The notes under the pieces are model-generated. The model was not told the DNA's origin. It did no database searches and saw nothing but the letters and a program-made list of their open reading frames with translations. Source: Siphonodentalium dalli (lineage: Eukaryota > Mollusca > Scaphopoda > Gadilida > Siphonodentaliidae). Taken from it: 64,000 nucleotides of DNA. Positions 11,837-22,200 of this stretch are shown here, piece after piece; position 1 is the stretch's first letter; each line of letters begins with the position of its first letter. Where the stretch lies: NCBI GenBank assembly GCA_032622095.1, contig CP136065.1, positions 245,581,474 to 245,645,473 of the forward strand. The letters are read 5' to 3'. A program made the translations under genes and the position numbers.

Positions 11837-12030
11837 GGGATGTGCAGGGACTCGGCACTATAACCGCGGGATGTGCAGGGATTCGGCACCATGCATATGG
11901 GATATGCAGGGATTCGGTACAATGCGTACAGGATTTGCAGAAATTTGGTACCATGCATATTGGATGTGCAGCGATTCGGCACCATGCGTATGGGAAGTGC
12001 AGGGATTCGGCACCATGTGCGCAGGCCGAA
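11837..12030. repeat. 31-bp tandem array, about 6 copies
   Basis: Unit 'gggatgtgcagggattcggc' plus 'accatgcatat', diverged between copies. It lies 70 bp downstream of the donor of exon 7. Frames across it are repeat-derived. Confidence 0.85.
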
Positions 12031-12097
12031 ACAGGAATTTCACTTTGCATGATCTTATAACTCTTTTGACTTGGTTCCAATCTAATTTTTCTCATAC

Positions 12098-12223
12098 CTC
12101 GTTTAGAGTGTCTTTGTATGATAGCAGTGTCTCCATGAGATCGGTCACTTGATTTAGCGTGTACTCTTCGCTGTTCGCCAACATGTAATCAACACATCGA
12201 ACCATCACTGATGTCGCCTTCAA
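12098..12223 (-). CDS. Polycystin-1/REJ-like gene, exon 7
   Basis: This exon has 42 codons, the same size and phase (0-0) as exon 6. It encodes LKATSVMVRCVDYMLANSEE followed by YTLNQVTDLMETLLSYKDTL, a helix-rich segment. Acceptor is TCTTTCACAG, donor GAG|GTATGA. The identical size and phase of exons 6 and 7, plus the helical pattern, suggest a tandemly duplicated helical unit. The acceptor and about 25 exon bases are repeated upstream as a 56-58 bp array (12,224-12,443), giving three further acceptor-like sites and a fourth near 12,960. Confidence 0.8.
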
Positions 12224-12443
12224 CTGTGAAAGAATCAGAATAATTGTGATTATATAATTATCACAGACGTCCCCCTCCCAACTGTAGAAGAATCAGAATA
12301 ATTGTGATTATATAATTATCACAGACGTCCCCCTCCCAACTGTAGAAGAATCAGAATAAATGTTTATGTAATTATCACAGACGTCCCCCTCCCAACTGTA
12401 GAAGAATCAGAATAAATGTTTATGTAATTATCACAGACGTCCA
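12224..12443. repeat. 56-58 bp array containing the exon 7 splice acceptor
   Basis: Unit: 'caactgtagaagaatcagaa', an AT-rich 'tgtgattatataattatc', then 'acagacgtccccctcc'. On the minus strand each unit has a pyrimidine tract, TACAG and TTG as at the true acceptor. The following bases GGACGTCTGTGAT resemble exon 7 (CGACATCAGTGAT). One further unit is at 12,957-13,010. Confidence 0.85.
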
Positions 12444-12956
12444 GGCCTCAGCTTGTAGGTTGACAATAGGGAGAAGTGACTTCTCCCTCTGGGAATTTCA
12501 GGGAGAAGTGAAGGAGAAATAGGGAGAAGTGGGGAGAGTCAAATCCGTAATATTTACCGGATATTTGTTAAATCTTTGGAAATCAACACAAAATTGCTTC
12601 TGAAGAACACCATAAGTACCATAAAGTTAGAAGGTTTCTCCTCCCATGGGACAATGGGATTAGTATAACATACCATAAAGTTAACAGGTAATTAGTGCAT
12701 GATCATAAACTTAATCACCATGCAGAGGTGTCAATTAATGCAGAGGTGTCATAAATACTATATGGGCTGGCCTCACAGTTCACACCATTTATGATCAGCA
12801 TTGAATTGTGAGGTTAATAATAGGTGTCAATAGACTGATCAAGTTGTTTCATTATAAAGATAAAGGAGTTCTAACTGAACTGACACAAAGCATGCACAGT
12901 ATGTCTGAATTGCAAGGCCCTATTTTCTATTTGAAAAAAAAAAAATTGTAAAAAAA
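12444..12956. other. Intron sequence with 'gggagaagtg' motifs
   Basis: Contains 'aatagggagaagtgacttct' and 'cagggagaagtgaaggagaa', like the interior of the AGGGACCAGCC hAT MITE, then AT-rich unique sequence. It interrupts the exon 7 acceptor array. No gene seen. Confidence 0.5.
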
Positions 12957-13007
12957 AAACTGTAGAAGAATCAGAATAAATGTTTATGTAATCACCACCG
13001 ATGTCGC

Positions 13008-13115
13008 ATGAGGTCGCCAGAGGGTGAATTTGGTGATGCTAGCCCACATTGCAGGATAGCGTCACTAAATTCACCCAATGGGGACATCATTCTGCAAATG
13101 TCAGGCACACTCTAT
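13008..13115. mobile_element. FB-B palindrome
   Basis: 'gaggtcgccagagggtgaat' with complementary 'attcacccaatggggacatc'. It follows a stray acceptor-array unit at 12,957. Confidence 0.68.
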
Positions 13116-13276
13116 CCAGGTATGCTGCTAATAATTATTTGATTCACAGCTGTGGAAAACTCTGTTGATATTCTCGCTCATTACATGGTCGTCACAAACA
13201 TAGGAAACTTCATGCCGAACAAAAACCAAGTCTGTCTTCATACTGCAACAAGTCTCAATAGAAAAATCAACTCTCT

Positions 13277-13455
13277 TAATCGTATTTAAATTCGCACAGT
13301 ATTATCTTTCACACATGAGTGCGCAAAAATAATACTGTATGAATTTAAATATGATTAAGAGAGAATTTAAAATATATCAACATGGTCTTTACACATGTAA
13401 TTTAAAACTGAGCGAAAAATAGTACTGCACGAATTTAAATATGAGTAAGGTATTT
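13277..13455. repeat. PAL-E hairpin repeats, two copies
   Basis: 'cttaatcgtatttaaattcg' / 'gaatttaaatatgattaaga' make a first inverted pair. A second half-copy 'gagcgaaaaatagtactgca' to 'tatgagtaaggt' follows. Confidence 0.55.
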
Positions 13456-13647
13456 ATGTTGAAGTATGAAAAACTAGAGCAAACAACAGCAAACAAGAGC
13501 TGGGCTGTCAGAATCTCAACTATATATGTTGAAGTATAAGAAACTGTTGCCCAATACATACCCCCATGTGGCATACCACCTAGTGTGGGCGTATACCTAT
13601 AGCCTATAGCTAAGATACTGAGCTGGGCTGTCAGAATCTATATATGT

Positions 13648-14071
13648 TTAACCCTTTCAGTGTAATTTACGGTCTGTAAAATCGGCCTTAACAAAATTTA
13701 AAAATATTATTATTTTTTTTTAGATTTGTTTGGGTTGAATTTTTTTTGGGTATGCTTAAGCACGCTATAGCGAATTTAAAAACAAACTGGATAAAACCTT
13801 AGGGGCATGTTATAACTCAAAACTATCACCAAGTATTCATAGTAATAATTTTGATGCCCATGAAAACCGTAAGATACCCTGGCACTAAACCTACAAAATA
13901 TGTCTGCTAAAGAATATAAGAAAAAATTATTAAAATTGTAAACAATTGTAAAAATTAATAACAAATGATGAAAAATTGTTAGGCCAATGCATTCTCTTAT
14001 ATATAAGAGAATGCATTGGCACAGGGTATATGGGTTGATACAAAAATCGGACCTGGCACTGAAAGGGTTAA
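13648..14071 (-). mobile_element. TTAA-2 MITE
   Basis: TTAACCCTTTCAGTG at left and TGGCACTGAAAGGGTTAA at right. The interior has 'atgcttaagca', 'ataacatgcccct' (reversed), a palindromic core 'ccaatgcattctcttata' and 'acccatatacc'. It shares the core but not the terminal repeat with TTAA-1. It ends three bases before the hAT target duplication. Confidence 0.8.
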
Positions 14072-14358
14072 GTATTGGAACTAGGGCCCAACGAATAGGC
14101 AATTTCAACATCGTATCAAATCTTGAATCAAATTGAATCTCGAATCAAAGTATTGCCGACGCTTTAGTAGATTTGCGATACCTATCAGCGGGAGGTATGA
14201 GCAAAAATGGGGGCAAATGTCTGATGATTTTATAATGTCAGTGTGAAAACTCGAAGAAGGTTCATTAAACATGCTATGAAATACATTTAATTACAGTTTA
14301 AAACAGTTTAATATATGAGAATGGCACAACATCAGTTCATATAGTTGTGTCACTGCCA

Positions 14359-14612
14359 CTATGCCTTGAAATAGTGTGCCTGTCATTCGCAGAATGAGGT
14401 CCCCAGAGGGTGAATTTAGTGATGCTACCCCGCATAGCGGGCTAGCATCACCAAATTCACCCTCTGGGACCTCATTCTGCTTACACCTCAGCAGAATGAG
14501 GTTCCCAGAGGGTGAATTTGGTGATGCTAGCCCGCTATGTGGGGTAGCATCACTAAATTCACCCTCTGGGAACCTCATTCTGCAAATGACAGACAAACTA
14601 TTTCAAGGCTTG
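14359..14612. mobile_element. FB-B double palindrome
   Basis: Two perfect FB-B palindromes in tandem, themselves arranged as an inverted pair around 'tgcttacacctcagca'. The whole ~250 bp can fold back. Outer ends are 'ccttgaaatagtgtgcctgt' and its complement. Confidence 0.75.
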
Positions 14613-14710
14613 ACTGCCACTATGAGTGAAGTTCATGAAAAATAAGCAGATCAAGCACAGAGTCAATGGAATCTGATTGGTGTCTCCTTGCAAGCAGAAA
14701 AGTGCATGTA

Positions 14711-14912
14711 CAATAATGCCCTAAATAATCGACTCCTTAACCACAGCGGAATTATGGGTAACTTTTCAGGATTTAGTCGGAAATATGGCTTGTTGCCATT
14801 CATTGCAGAGAGTTTTCCGATGAATGGCAACAAGCCATATTTCCGACTAAATCCTGAAAAGTTACCCATAATTCTGCTGTGGTTAAGGAGTCGATTATTT
14901 AGGGCATTACTG
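14711..14912. mobile_element. MITE-A copy inside hAT element
   Basis: TA-flanked palindrome. The central stem is slightly shortened ('cattgcagagagttttcc'). It is nested in the hAT element at 14,082-15,920, so it is the younger insertion. Confidence 0.85.
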
Positions 14913-15188
14913 TACACCTCATCTTGTCACTCCCAGCAGGCAAGCGTGATAGATATCAGAATTGTGCATTGTGATTGGGAATGGCGCATACACAACAGGA
15001 TTACAGGAACCAATAGTGTCACAACTTGGGCCTGTCTGTCAGATCTACTGAGTCGTCAGGAACCATTCATGAAAGCTGAATGATCAACTATACACCATTT
15101 CCCGGATAACACAATCCTATGCATGTAACTCTATCTGTAATTTCTATATGCGCTGCATAGTATGGAAATAGAGTGTAAATTCCTTCTC

Positions 15189-15443
15189 AAGTGTTGAAAT
15201 AGTGTGTCTGTCATTTGCAGAATGAGGTCCCCAGAGGGTGAATTTAGTGATGCTACCCCGCATAGTGGGCTAGCATCACCAAATTCACCCTCTGGGAACC
15301 TCATTCTGCTTACACCTCAGCAGAATGAGGTTCCCAGAGGGTGAATTTGGTGATGCTAGCCCGCTATGCGGGGTAGCATCACTAAATTCACCCTCTGGGG
15401 ACCTCATTCTGCAAATGACAGACACACTATTTCAAGGCTTGTT
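15189..15443. mobile_element. FB-B double palindrome, second copy in same hAT element
   Basis: Nearly identical to 14,359-14,612, including the 'gcttacacctcagc' centre. The pair suggests recent duplication or two insertions of the same subtype. Confidence 0.75.
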
Positions 15444-15539
15444 CCTTCTTATATATAATGAGGATTAGCATTGACAAAAGGCTAACTTTAACCCCAAACA
15501 TTCTTGAATAGTGACTGATTTATTGGTTGTTTACCTCGC

Positions 15540-15761
15540 ATGGAGGAAACCTTGTGCACTACGATTATGGTTCAACATGCTGAACATGCGAATCACTGCC
15601 CTGTAGGTTGCACGAGTGACCCACCGACCTTCCGCGATAACCAGCGCTGGGACTGGGAGGCATATGTGCAGTGGGCTATTGGGTACCTTACCCTACAGAT
15701 TGAACCACGGAGGTCCCAGATGGTCGCGGAAGAAATTACAGGTTATCAGTTTGGGATATAA
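15540..15761 (+). pseudogene. Unidentified ORF inside hAT element
   Basis: A 73-codon open frame starts at ATG 15,540. It is noticeably richer in G+C and in W, E and R codons than its surroundings, with a segment DWEAYVQWAIGYLTLQIEPR near residues 42-61. I do not recognise the family. It lies 160 bases from the right end of a hAT-type element with intact 8-bp target duplication, so it could be a remnant of a transposase or a piece of captured sequence. No BED zinc finger or hAT C-terminal motif is visible. Confidence 0.3.
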
Positions 15762-16166
15762 TGAACATTTCCTTAAAGTTAATGCAGAATCTTCCCGGCG
15801 ATAAAGGACTTTTATACAATGATTCGAAATATCCCGAATCATAAGACCACTTTCGAATCGAATAAAAAAGGAATGTAATATTCAAAATTGAATCAAATCT
15901 CGAAGCTTCGTCGGGCCCTAATTGGAACCTGTAGCAAACAAGAGCTGGGCTGTCGCCCGGTGCATACCTCCATGTGGTATACTGCCTAGTGTGGGCATAC
16001 CTATAACCTATATGGCTGAGACACTGAAATCAACATTTTCAGATAAACAAAGATTAATGACTTTAGAACGGGAAACCAGAACAAAACTTTTAAACACTCC
16101 AATGAATGACCTCATAGTAGTGAACATCCATACCAAATTGAGATCCGAAAAATTGTGGTTGAGATA

Positions 16167-16373
16167 TCTGTAATGCCCTAAATAATTGACTCCTCAACCA
16201 CAGCAGAATTATGGGTAACTTTTCAGGATTTAGTCGGAAATATGGCTTGTTACCATTCATCGATAACTGAGAGCTTTCCGATGAATGGAAACAAGCCATA
16301 TTTCCGACTAAATCCTGAAAAGTTACCCATAATTCTGCTGGGGTTAAGGAGTCGATTATTTAGGTATTTACTG
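16167..16373. mobile_element. MITE-A copy
   Basis: Full palindrome with a diverged left tip (CTGTAATGCC) and shortened centre, next to the HM-F element at 16,472. Confidence 0.8.
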
Positions 16374-16471
16374 TATCTGCCTAGATGGACAGAGAATCGG
16401 GTGAATGTAATCCAATATACCCACCATTTCCTTCGGTCATGGGGGTATAACAAATAATTTCCTTCGGTCAT

Positions 16472-17040
16472 CTGGGGTGGGGGTCGGGGGTCGGAATTTT
16501 TTTTCAGGCAAGTATGCTGATTTTTTACTTCCGACCCTTCTTGGGAATAACCCACCCCCATGTCCAAAAAATTCTCCTTTTTCAGCAGTTTTTTCCGACC
16601 ATTTTTTGACACCCACCCCCCCCCCCCTTTTAACACTAAAACAGAGATTTAAGGGGGGAAATTCACTGTAAACAGCTGTATATGAATTTATGTGCATACT
16701 ATTAGTCATAGATGTTAACATTGACATGTAAATAAGAACGAGTCATTTTGGGGTCATTCGGCCAAAAAAAAACATGGCTGCCAGCGGCCATCTTGGATTT
16801 CAAAATTCAATCCATTAGGATGGGCTACAGGCTATACTGTTTGTCTGATCATCATGAAATTTTTCATTTATGCTAATATTGACATATAGATGTGTTTTAA
16901 GCCAAACTCATTGCAAAAATAGTCAAAAAGACTTGCAGGAAAAATATGTTTGAGTTGCGAAAAAAAATTTGTTGGTCCCATCGACCACCCACCCACCCCG
17001 GCAAACGTGCCCGGAAAAAAAATTCCCCCCCCCCCCTCTG
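16472..17040. mobile_element. HM-F MITE, second copy
   Basis: The interior is the same as at 9,542-10,099 ('aacactaaaacagagattt', 'aaacagctgtatatgaattt', 'catggctgccagc'), with C-rich and G-rich ends. The flanks share GGTCAT (16,466-16,471 and 17,042-17,047). A nearby second 'ggtcatgggggtata' copy at 16,435 suggests some local duplication. Confidence 0.6.
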
Positions 17041-17056
17041 TGGTCATGGGGTATAA

Positions 17057-17531
17057 TGAGAGCAAATATTGCTTTGGGCCAACAGTATAAGTGATCATTT
17101 ATTGAAATTGTTATTTACGCAAACACTTAAAGACATATTATGTACTTGTGCTGATGCATGAAACTTATCAGTTAGTATTCATGCGCTATGCCAACTGGGG
17201 GGAATGTAGCATTCTACAAACATTGCCGAAAATCTGAAGCAAATCGACCATACCACTCCATAGAAAACATGTTCCGAACTATGCTCAATTGTAAATATTT
17301 ACGACTCGATTCGGGACGCATCTATAGGCGGTAAACTAACGAAAACGATTTCGCCATCGAGAGTCACAGAATTTAATTAATATTGACGGTGTGTGTTGTC
17401 AATTTGGATATCATATTTTCAGAAACTACTACTTTGAACAAGATTATTCTCCATTTATATTTGATCACCCTACCGGAGTGTTTCACATCACTTTAATGAG
17501 AATGATGTAGGGCAAAATACCTGACAATCTC
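17057..17531. other. Intron, nothing recognised
   Basis: AT-rich sequence between exons 7 and 6 with no repeat, open frame or splice pair that I could support. Confidence 0.5.
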
Positions 17532-17684
17532 GTGTATATATAAGGATTAACTGTCATGTGGACTGTTTTTATGGAGATGTAACCGTGAGGTAAGTGGACT
17601 TGCATACAAGTTATGACCACTTACCTCACGGTTACATCTCCATAAAAATAGTCCACATGACAGTTAATCCTTATACTTATATAC
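17532..17684. repeat. Long hairpin, ~58-bp arms
   Basis: 'taaggattaactgtcatgtg' 'gactgtttttatggagatgt' 'aaccgtgaggtaagtgg' pairs with its complement at 17,617-17,673 around a 20-base loop. It lies 440 bases upstream of the donor of exon 6. Single copy here. Confidence 0.82.
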
Positions 17685-18122
17685 ATTTAGCGAAAAAGCC
17701 ACTTTTGTAAATGTATTTAAATCGAAAAGTGTATCGTGACAAAAACAGCCCAAAATACCCCATAGCACCCTTGGCAAAAGTTAATAGGAACAATTTCTCT
17801 TCATATTGAAACCCAATGATGTATTAAGCCAATCCTGCGCGAGTCCAAATGCGCCCAAAACATTACGCGTTCGTCTTTCCAAACCCAATGACGTATCGAT
17901 GGTGTTATGAGCTTGGTGTTATCAGCCATTGCGCATTCACCGAGAAATAACTGCAACTAGCCACGTGGGCGCCGACCAATCAGAATGCTGGATTTAGTGA
18001 TGACAACACTTAGTAAGTAAATATATCACAGAGCAGACCTGAGTGGCTATCCCTCAGATTAGACTAGCGCTATCTGCTGATGTAACTCAATTACGACCTC
18101 GTTTATTTTCATGTATATTTAC
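17685..18122. other. Intron, nothing recognised
   Basis: Sequence directly downstream of exon 6's donor. One 'caacactatctgctgatgt'-like echo of the exon (18,067-18,085, 'tatctgctgatgtaactc') suggests a small duplication from exon 6 'tatctgctgacgtaactg'. Confidence 0.5.
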
Positions 18123-18248
18123 CTGACACTCTCGTACACATTCTTCAGGGCGGGACAGAGCTGATGTTATGACTGAGGCAACCAAACTAGTACTATCTGC
18201 TGACGTAACTGCCATGTTATCAAGAAGCTCAACTGCTTTCAGTCTTGC
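18123..18248 (-). CDS. Polycystin-1/REJ-like gene, exon 6
   Basis: This exon has 42 codons, is phase 0 on both sides, and has acceptor TTCTTTTCAG and donor CAG|GTAAAT. The protein starts ARLKAVELLDNMAV and continues TSLVASVITSALSRPEEC. This closely resembles the helical repeats between REJ and GPS in polycystin-1-like proteins, where short lines such as 'll.nl......iasaLs.vt..peevs' recur. Those helices contribute to the GAIN fold that supports self-cleavage at the GPS; that role is inferred here. The intron upstream (11.7 kb) holds the 46-bp array and a hAT element. Confidence 0.83.
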
Positions 18249-18355
18249 CTGAAAAGAATGACGTAAATTCAATGAGAATCTAATGAGCCATCTCGGCACT
18301 TCATTGAAAGAACTTGTGATGGTAAATATCCACAAAAAATTTCATCAATAACCTA

Positions 18356-18572
18356 CAATAATGCTCTAATTAATCGACCTCTTAACCACAGCAGAATTAT
18401 GGGTAACTTTTCAGGATTTAGTCGGAAATATGGCTTGTTGCCATTCATCGGAAAGCTCTCGCCGAGAGCTTTCGGATGAATGGCAACAAGCCATATTTCC
18501 AACTAAATCCTGAAAAGTTACCCATAATTCTGCTGTGGTTATATAAGAGGTCGATTAATTAGAGCATTACTG
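18356..18572. mobile_element. MITE-A copy with visible empty site nearby
   Basis: TA-flanked palindrome just upstream of exon 6. The flanks (catcaataaccTA and TAtatgattacaagtc) are joined without the element at 19,183-19,224, so the paralogous empty site defines a TA target duplication. The right arm carries a small 'atataagag' insertion. Confidence 0.88.
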
Positions 18573-19182
18573 TATATGATTACAAGTCAAGTCAAAACTG
18601 TTTTATGGTTTATGCCAATTATGGCAAAGTGGATGTCGGGTCTAATAACTTAGAACAGGGTGTACAACGCCACGCCGGCACCACGGACTGGCAGGTAAGA
18701 ACCAGTATGAGGCGTCAACTGACAACCGGAAAGTGTAAAACTCACGGCTATCTATAAGTCAACAGAGGAATATAGGACAGAAGAACGTTGGTTATTCCGT
18801 TGTTATATATATAAAGTGTTCACATGATATCAGTATGGCATAGGTGTATATATATCTCGTGATGGAAGAGGAGAGTAGCTGTAAGACATATTAAATATGT
18901 GGGGATGTTTTATGGTTCTGGTGCCCAATTTGTACAGGTACTGGTTTCCTCGTCCATCATGATAAATAGTTGTGAGGCATGATCCAGGAGCGGTTTATAG
19001 AAATTTTGGAAGAAATTTGGAACGTACAGATCAAAGCAAAGTTAGCCAAAATATATCATTTTGAACCGTTAAAAAAGAAATTTTTGGAAAGGTTGAAATT
19101 TCACCGGAGAACGTCATCAGTTGCTAGCGCTTGATTTATGACCACCTAAACGGTTGCCATATTTATCCTTTTCGGCACTTAA
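18573..19182. other. Intron, nothing recognised
   Basis: Unique-looking sequence between MITE-A and the 46-bp array. No gene or repeat family supported. Confidence 0.45.
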
Positions 19183-19224
19183 TTTCATCAATAACCTATA
19201 TGACTACAAGTCAAGTCAAAACTG
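19183..19224. repeat. Empty-site copy of the MITE-A target near exon 6
   Basis: 'catcaataacctatatgact' 'acaagtcaagtcaaaactg' equals the two flanks of the MITE-A at 18,356-18,572 joined at TA. Confidence 0.82.
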
Positions 19225-19244
19225 AGCAAACTCAATCAAATAAT

Positions 19245-22200
19245 GAAAAGTTAATGTATCTAATAGCGTGTATGCGTAGTCACGTGATGTAGGGAGATAA
19301 TGTATCTAATAGTGTGTATGCGTAGTCACGTGATGTAGGGAGATAATGTATCTAATAGCGTGTATGCGTAGTCACGTGATGTAGGGAGATAATGTATCTA
19401 ATAGTGTGTATGCGTAGTCACGTGATGTAGGGAGATAATGTATATAATAGTGTGTATGCGTAGTCACGTGATGTAGGGAGATAATGTATCTAATAGTGTG
19501 TATGCGTAGTCACGTGATGTAGGGAGATAATGTATCTAATAGTGTGTATGCGTAGTCACGTGATGTAGGGAGATAATGTATCTAATAGTGTGTATGCGTA
19601 GTCACGTGATGTAGGGAGATAATGTATCTAATAGCGTGTATGCGTAGTCACGTGATGTAGGGAGATAATGTATCTAATAGCATGTATGCGTAGTCACGAG
19701 ATGTAGGGAGATAATGTATCTAATAGTGTGTATGCGTAGTCACGTGATGTAGGGAGATAATGTATCTAATAGCATGTATGCGTAGTCACGAGATGTAGGG
19801 AGATAATGTATCTAATAGTGTGTATGCGTAGTCACGTGATGTAGGGAGATAATGTATCTAATAGTGTGTATGCGTAGTCACGTGATGTAGGGAGATAATG
19901 TATCTAATAGTGTGTATGCGTAGTCACGTGATGTAGGGAGATAATGTATCTAATAGTGTGTATGCGTAGTCACGTGATGTAGGGAGATAATGTATCTAAT
20001 AGTGTGTATGCGTAGTCACGTGATGTAGGGAGATAATGTATCTAATAGTGTGTATGCATAGTCACGTGATGTAGGGAGATAATGTATCTAATAGTGTGTA
20101 TGCGTAGTCACGTGATGTAGGGAGATAATGTATCTAATAGTGTGTATGCGTAGTCACGTGATGTAGGGGGATAATGTATCTAATAGTGTGTATGCGTAGT
20201 CACGTGATGTAGGAAGATAATGTATCTAATAGTGTGTATGCGTAGTCACGTGATGTAGGGAGATAATGTATCTAATAGTGTGTATGCGTAGTCACGTGAT
20301 GTAGGGAGATAATGTATCTAATAGTGTGTATGCGTAGTCACGTGATGTAGGGAGATAATGTATCTAATAGTGTGTATGCGTAGTCACGAGATGTAGGAAG
20401 ATAATGAATCTAATAGTGTGTATGCGTAGTCACATGATGTAGGGAGATAATGTATCTAATAGTGTGTATACGTAGTCACGAGATGTAGGAAGATAATGTA
20501 TCTAATAGTGTGTATGCGTAGTCACGAGATGTAGGGAGATAATGTATCTAATAGTGTGTATACGTAGTCACGAGATGTAGGAAGATAATGTATCTAATAG
20601 TGTGTATGCGTAGTCACGAGATGTAGGGAGATAATGTATCTAATAGTGTGTATACGTAGTCACGAGATGTAGGAAGATAATGTATCTAATAGTGTGTATG
20701 CGTAGTCACGAGATGTAGGGAGATAATGTATCTAATAGTGTGTATGCATAGTCACGTGATGTAGGGAGATAATGTATCTAATAGTGTGTATACGTAGTCA
20801 CGAGATGTAGGAAGATAATGTATCTAATAGTGTGTATGCGTAGTCACGAGATGTAGGGAGATAATGTATCTAATAGTGTGTATGCGTAGTCACGTGATGT
20901 AGGGAGATAATGTATCTAATAGTGTGTATACGTAGTCACGAGATGTAGGAAGATAATGTATCTAATAGTGTGTATGCGTAGTCACGAGATGTAGGGAGAT
21001 AATGTATCTAATAGTGTGTATGCGTAGTCACGTGATGTAGGGAGATAATGTATCTAATAGTGTGTATGCGTAGTCACGTGATGTAGGGAGATAATGTATC
21101 TAATAGTGTGTATGCGTAGTCACGTGATGTAGGAAGATAATGTATCTAATAGTGTGTATGCGTAGTCACGTGATGTAGGAAGATAATGTATCTAATAGTG
21201 TGTATGCAAAGTCACGTGATATAGGGAGATAATGTATCTAATAGTGTGTATGCGTAGTCACGTGATGTAGGGAGATAATGTATCTAATAGTGTGTATGCG
21301 TAGTCACGTGATGTAGGAAGATAATGTATCTAATAGTGTGTATGCGTAGTCACGTGATGTAGGAAGATAATGTATCTAATAGTGTGTATGCGTAGTCACG
21401 TGATGTAGGAAGATAATGAATCTAATAGTGTGTATGCGTAGTCACGTGATGTAGGGAGATAATGTATCTAATAGTGTGTATGCGTAGTCACGTGATGTAG
21501 GAAGATAATGAATCTAATAGTGTGTATGCGTAGTCACGTGATGTAGGGAGATAATGTATCTAATAGTGTGTATGCGTAGTCACGTGATGTAGGAAGATAA
21601 TGTATCTAATAGTGTGTATGCGTAGTCACGTGATGTAGGAAGATAATGTATCTAATAGTGTGTATGCGTAGTCACGTGATGTAGGAAGATAATGTATCTA
21701 ATAGTGTGTATGCGTAGTCACGTGATGTAGGGAGATAATGCATCTAATAGTGTGTATGCGTAGTCACGTGATGTAGGAAGATAATGTATCTAATAGTGTG
21801 TATGCGTAGTCACGTGATGTAGGAAGATAATGTATCTAATAGTGTGTATGCGTAGTCACGTGATGTAGGGAGATAATGTATCTAATAGTGTGTATGCGTA
21901 GTCACGTGATGTAGGAAGATAATGTATCTAATAGTGTGTATGCGTAGTCACGTGATGTAGGAAGATAATGTATCTAATAGTGTGTATGCGTAGTCACGTG
22001 ATGTAGGAAGATAATGTATCTAATAGTGTGTATGCATAGTCACGAGATGTAGGGAGATAATGTATCTAATAGTGTGTATGCGTAGTCACGTGATATAGGA
22101 AGATAATGTATCTAATAGTGTGTATGCATAGTCACGTGATATAGGGAGATAATGTATCTAATAGTGTGTATGCGTAGTCACGTGATGTAGGGAGATAATG

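Larger units (their letters stand above)
14082..15920. mobile_element. hAT-type transposon, 1.84 kb, with nested foldback elements
   Basis: The termini are TAGGGCCCAACGAA on the left and, reversed, TAGGGCCCGACGAA on the right. Both are flanked by the identical 8-bp sequence ATTGGAAC (14,074-14,081 and 15,921-15,928), the target duplication expected of hAT transposons. Subterminal sequence is rich in 'gaatcgaata/aatcaaatc' motifs at both ends. Inside are two double FB-B palindromes (14,359-14,612 and 15,189-15,443), one MITE-A (14,711-14,912) and a short ORF (15,540-15,761). It lies in the intron between exons 7 and 6 of the REJ-like gene. It lacks a full transposase and is therefore non-autonomous. 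Confidence 0.85.

Noticed and set aside
14688-15083. 131-codon frame and mirror frame through 14,663-14,917
   Set aside because: They read through the arms of the MITE-A palindrome; similar frames occur at most MITE-A copies.
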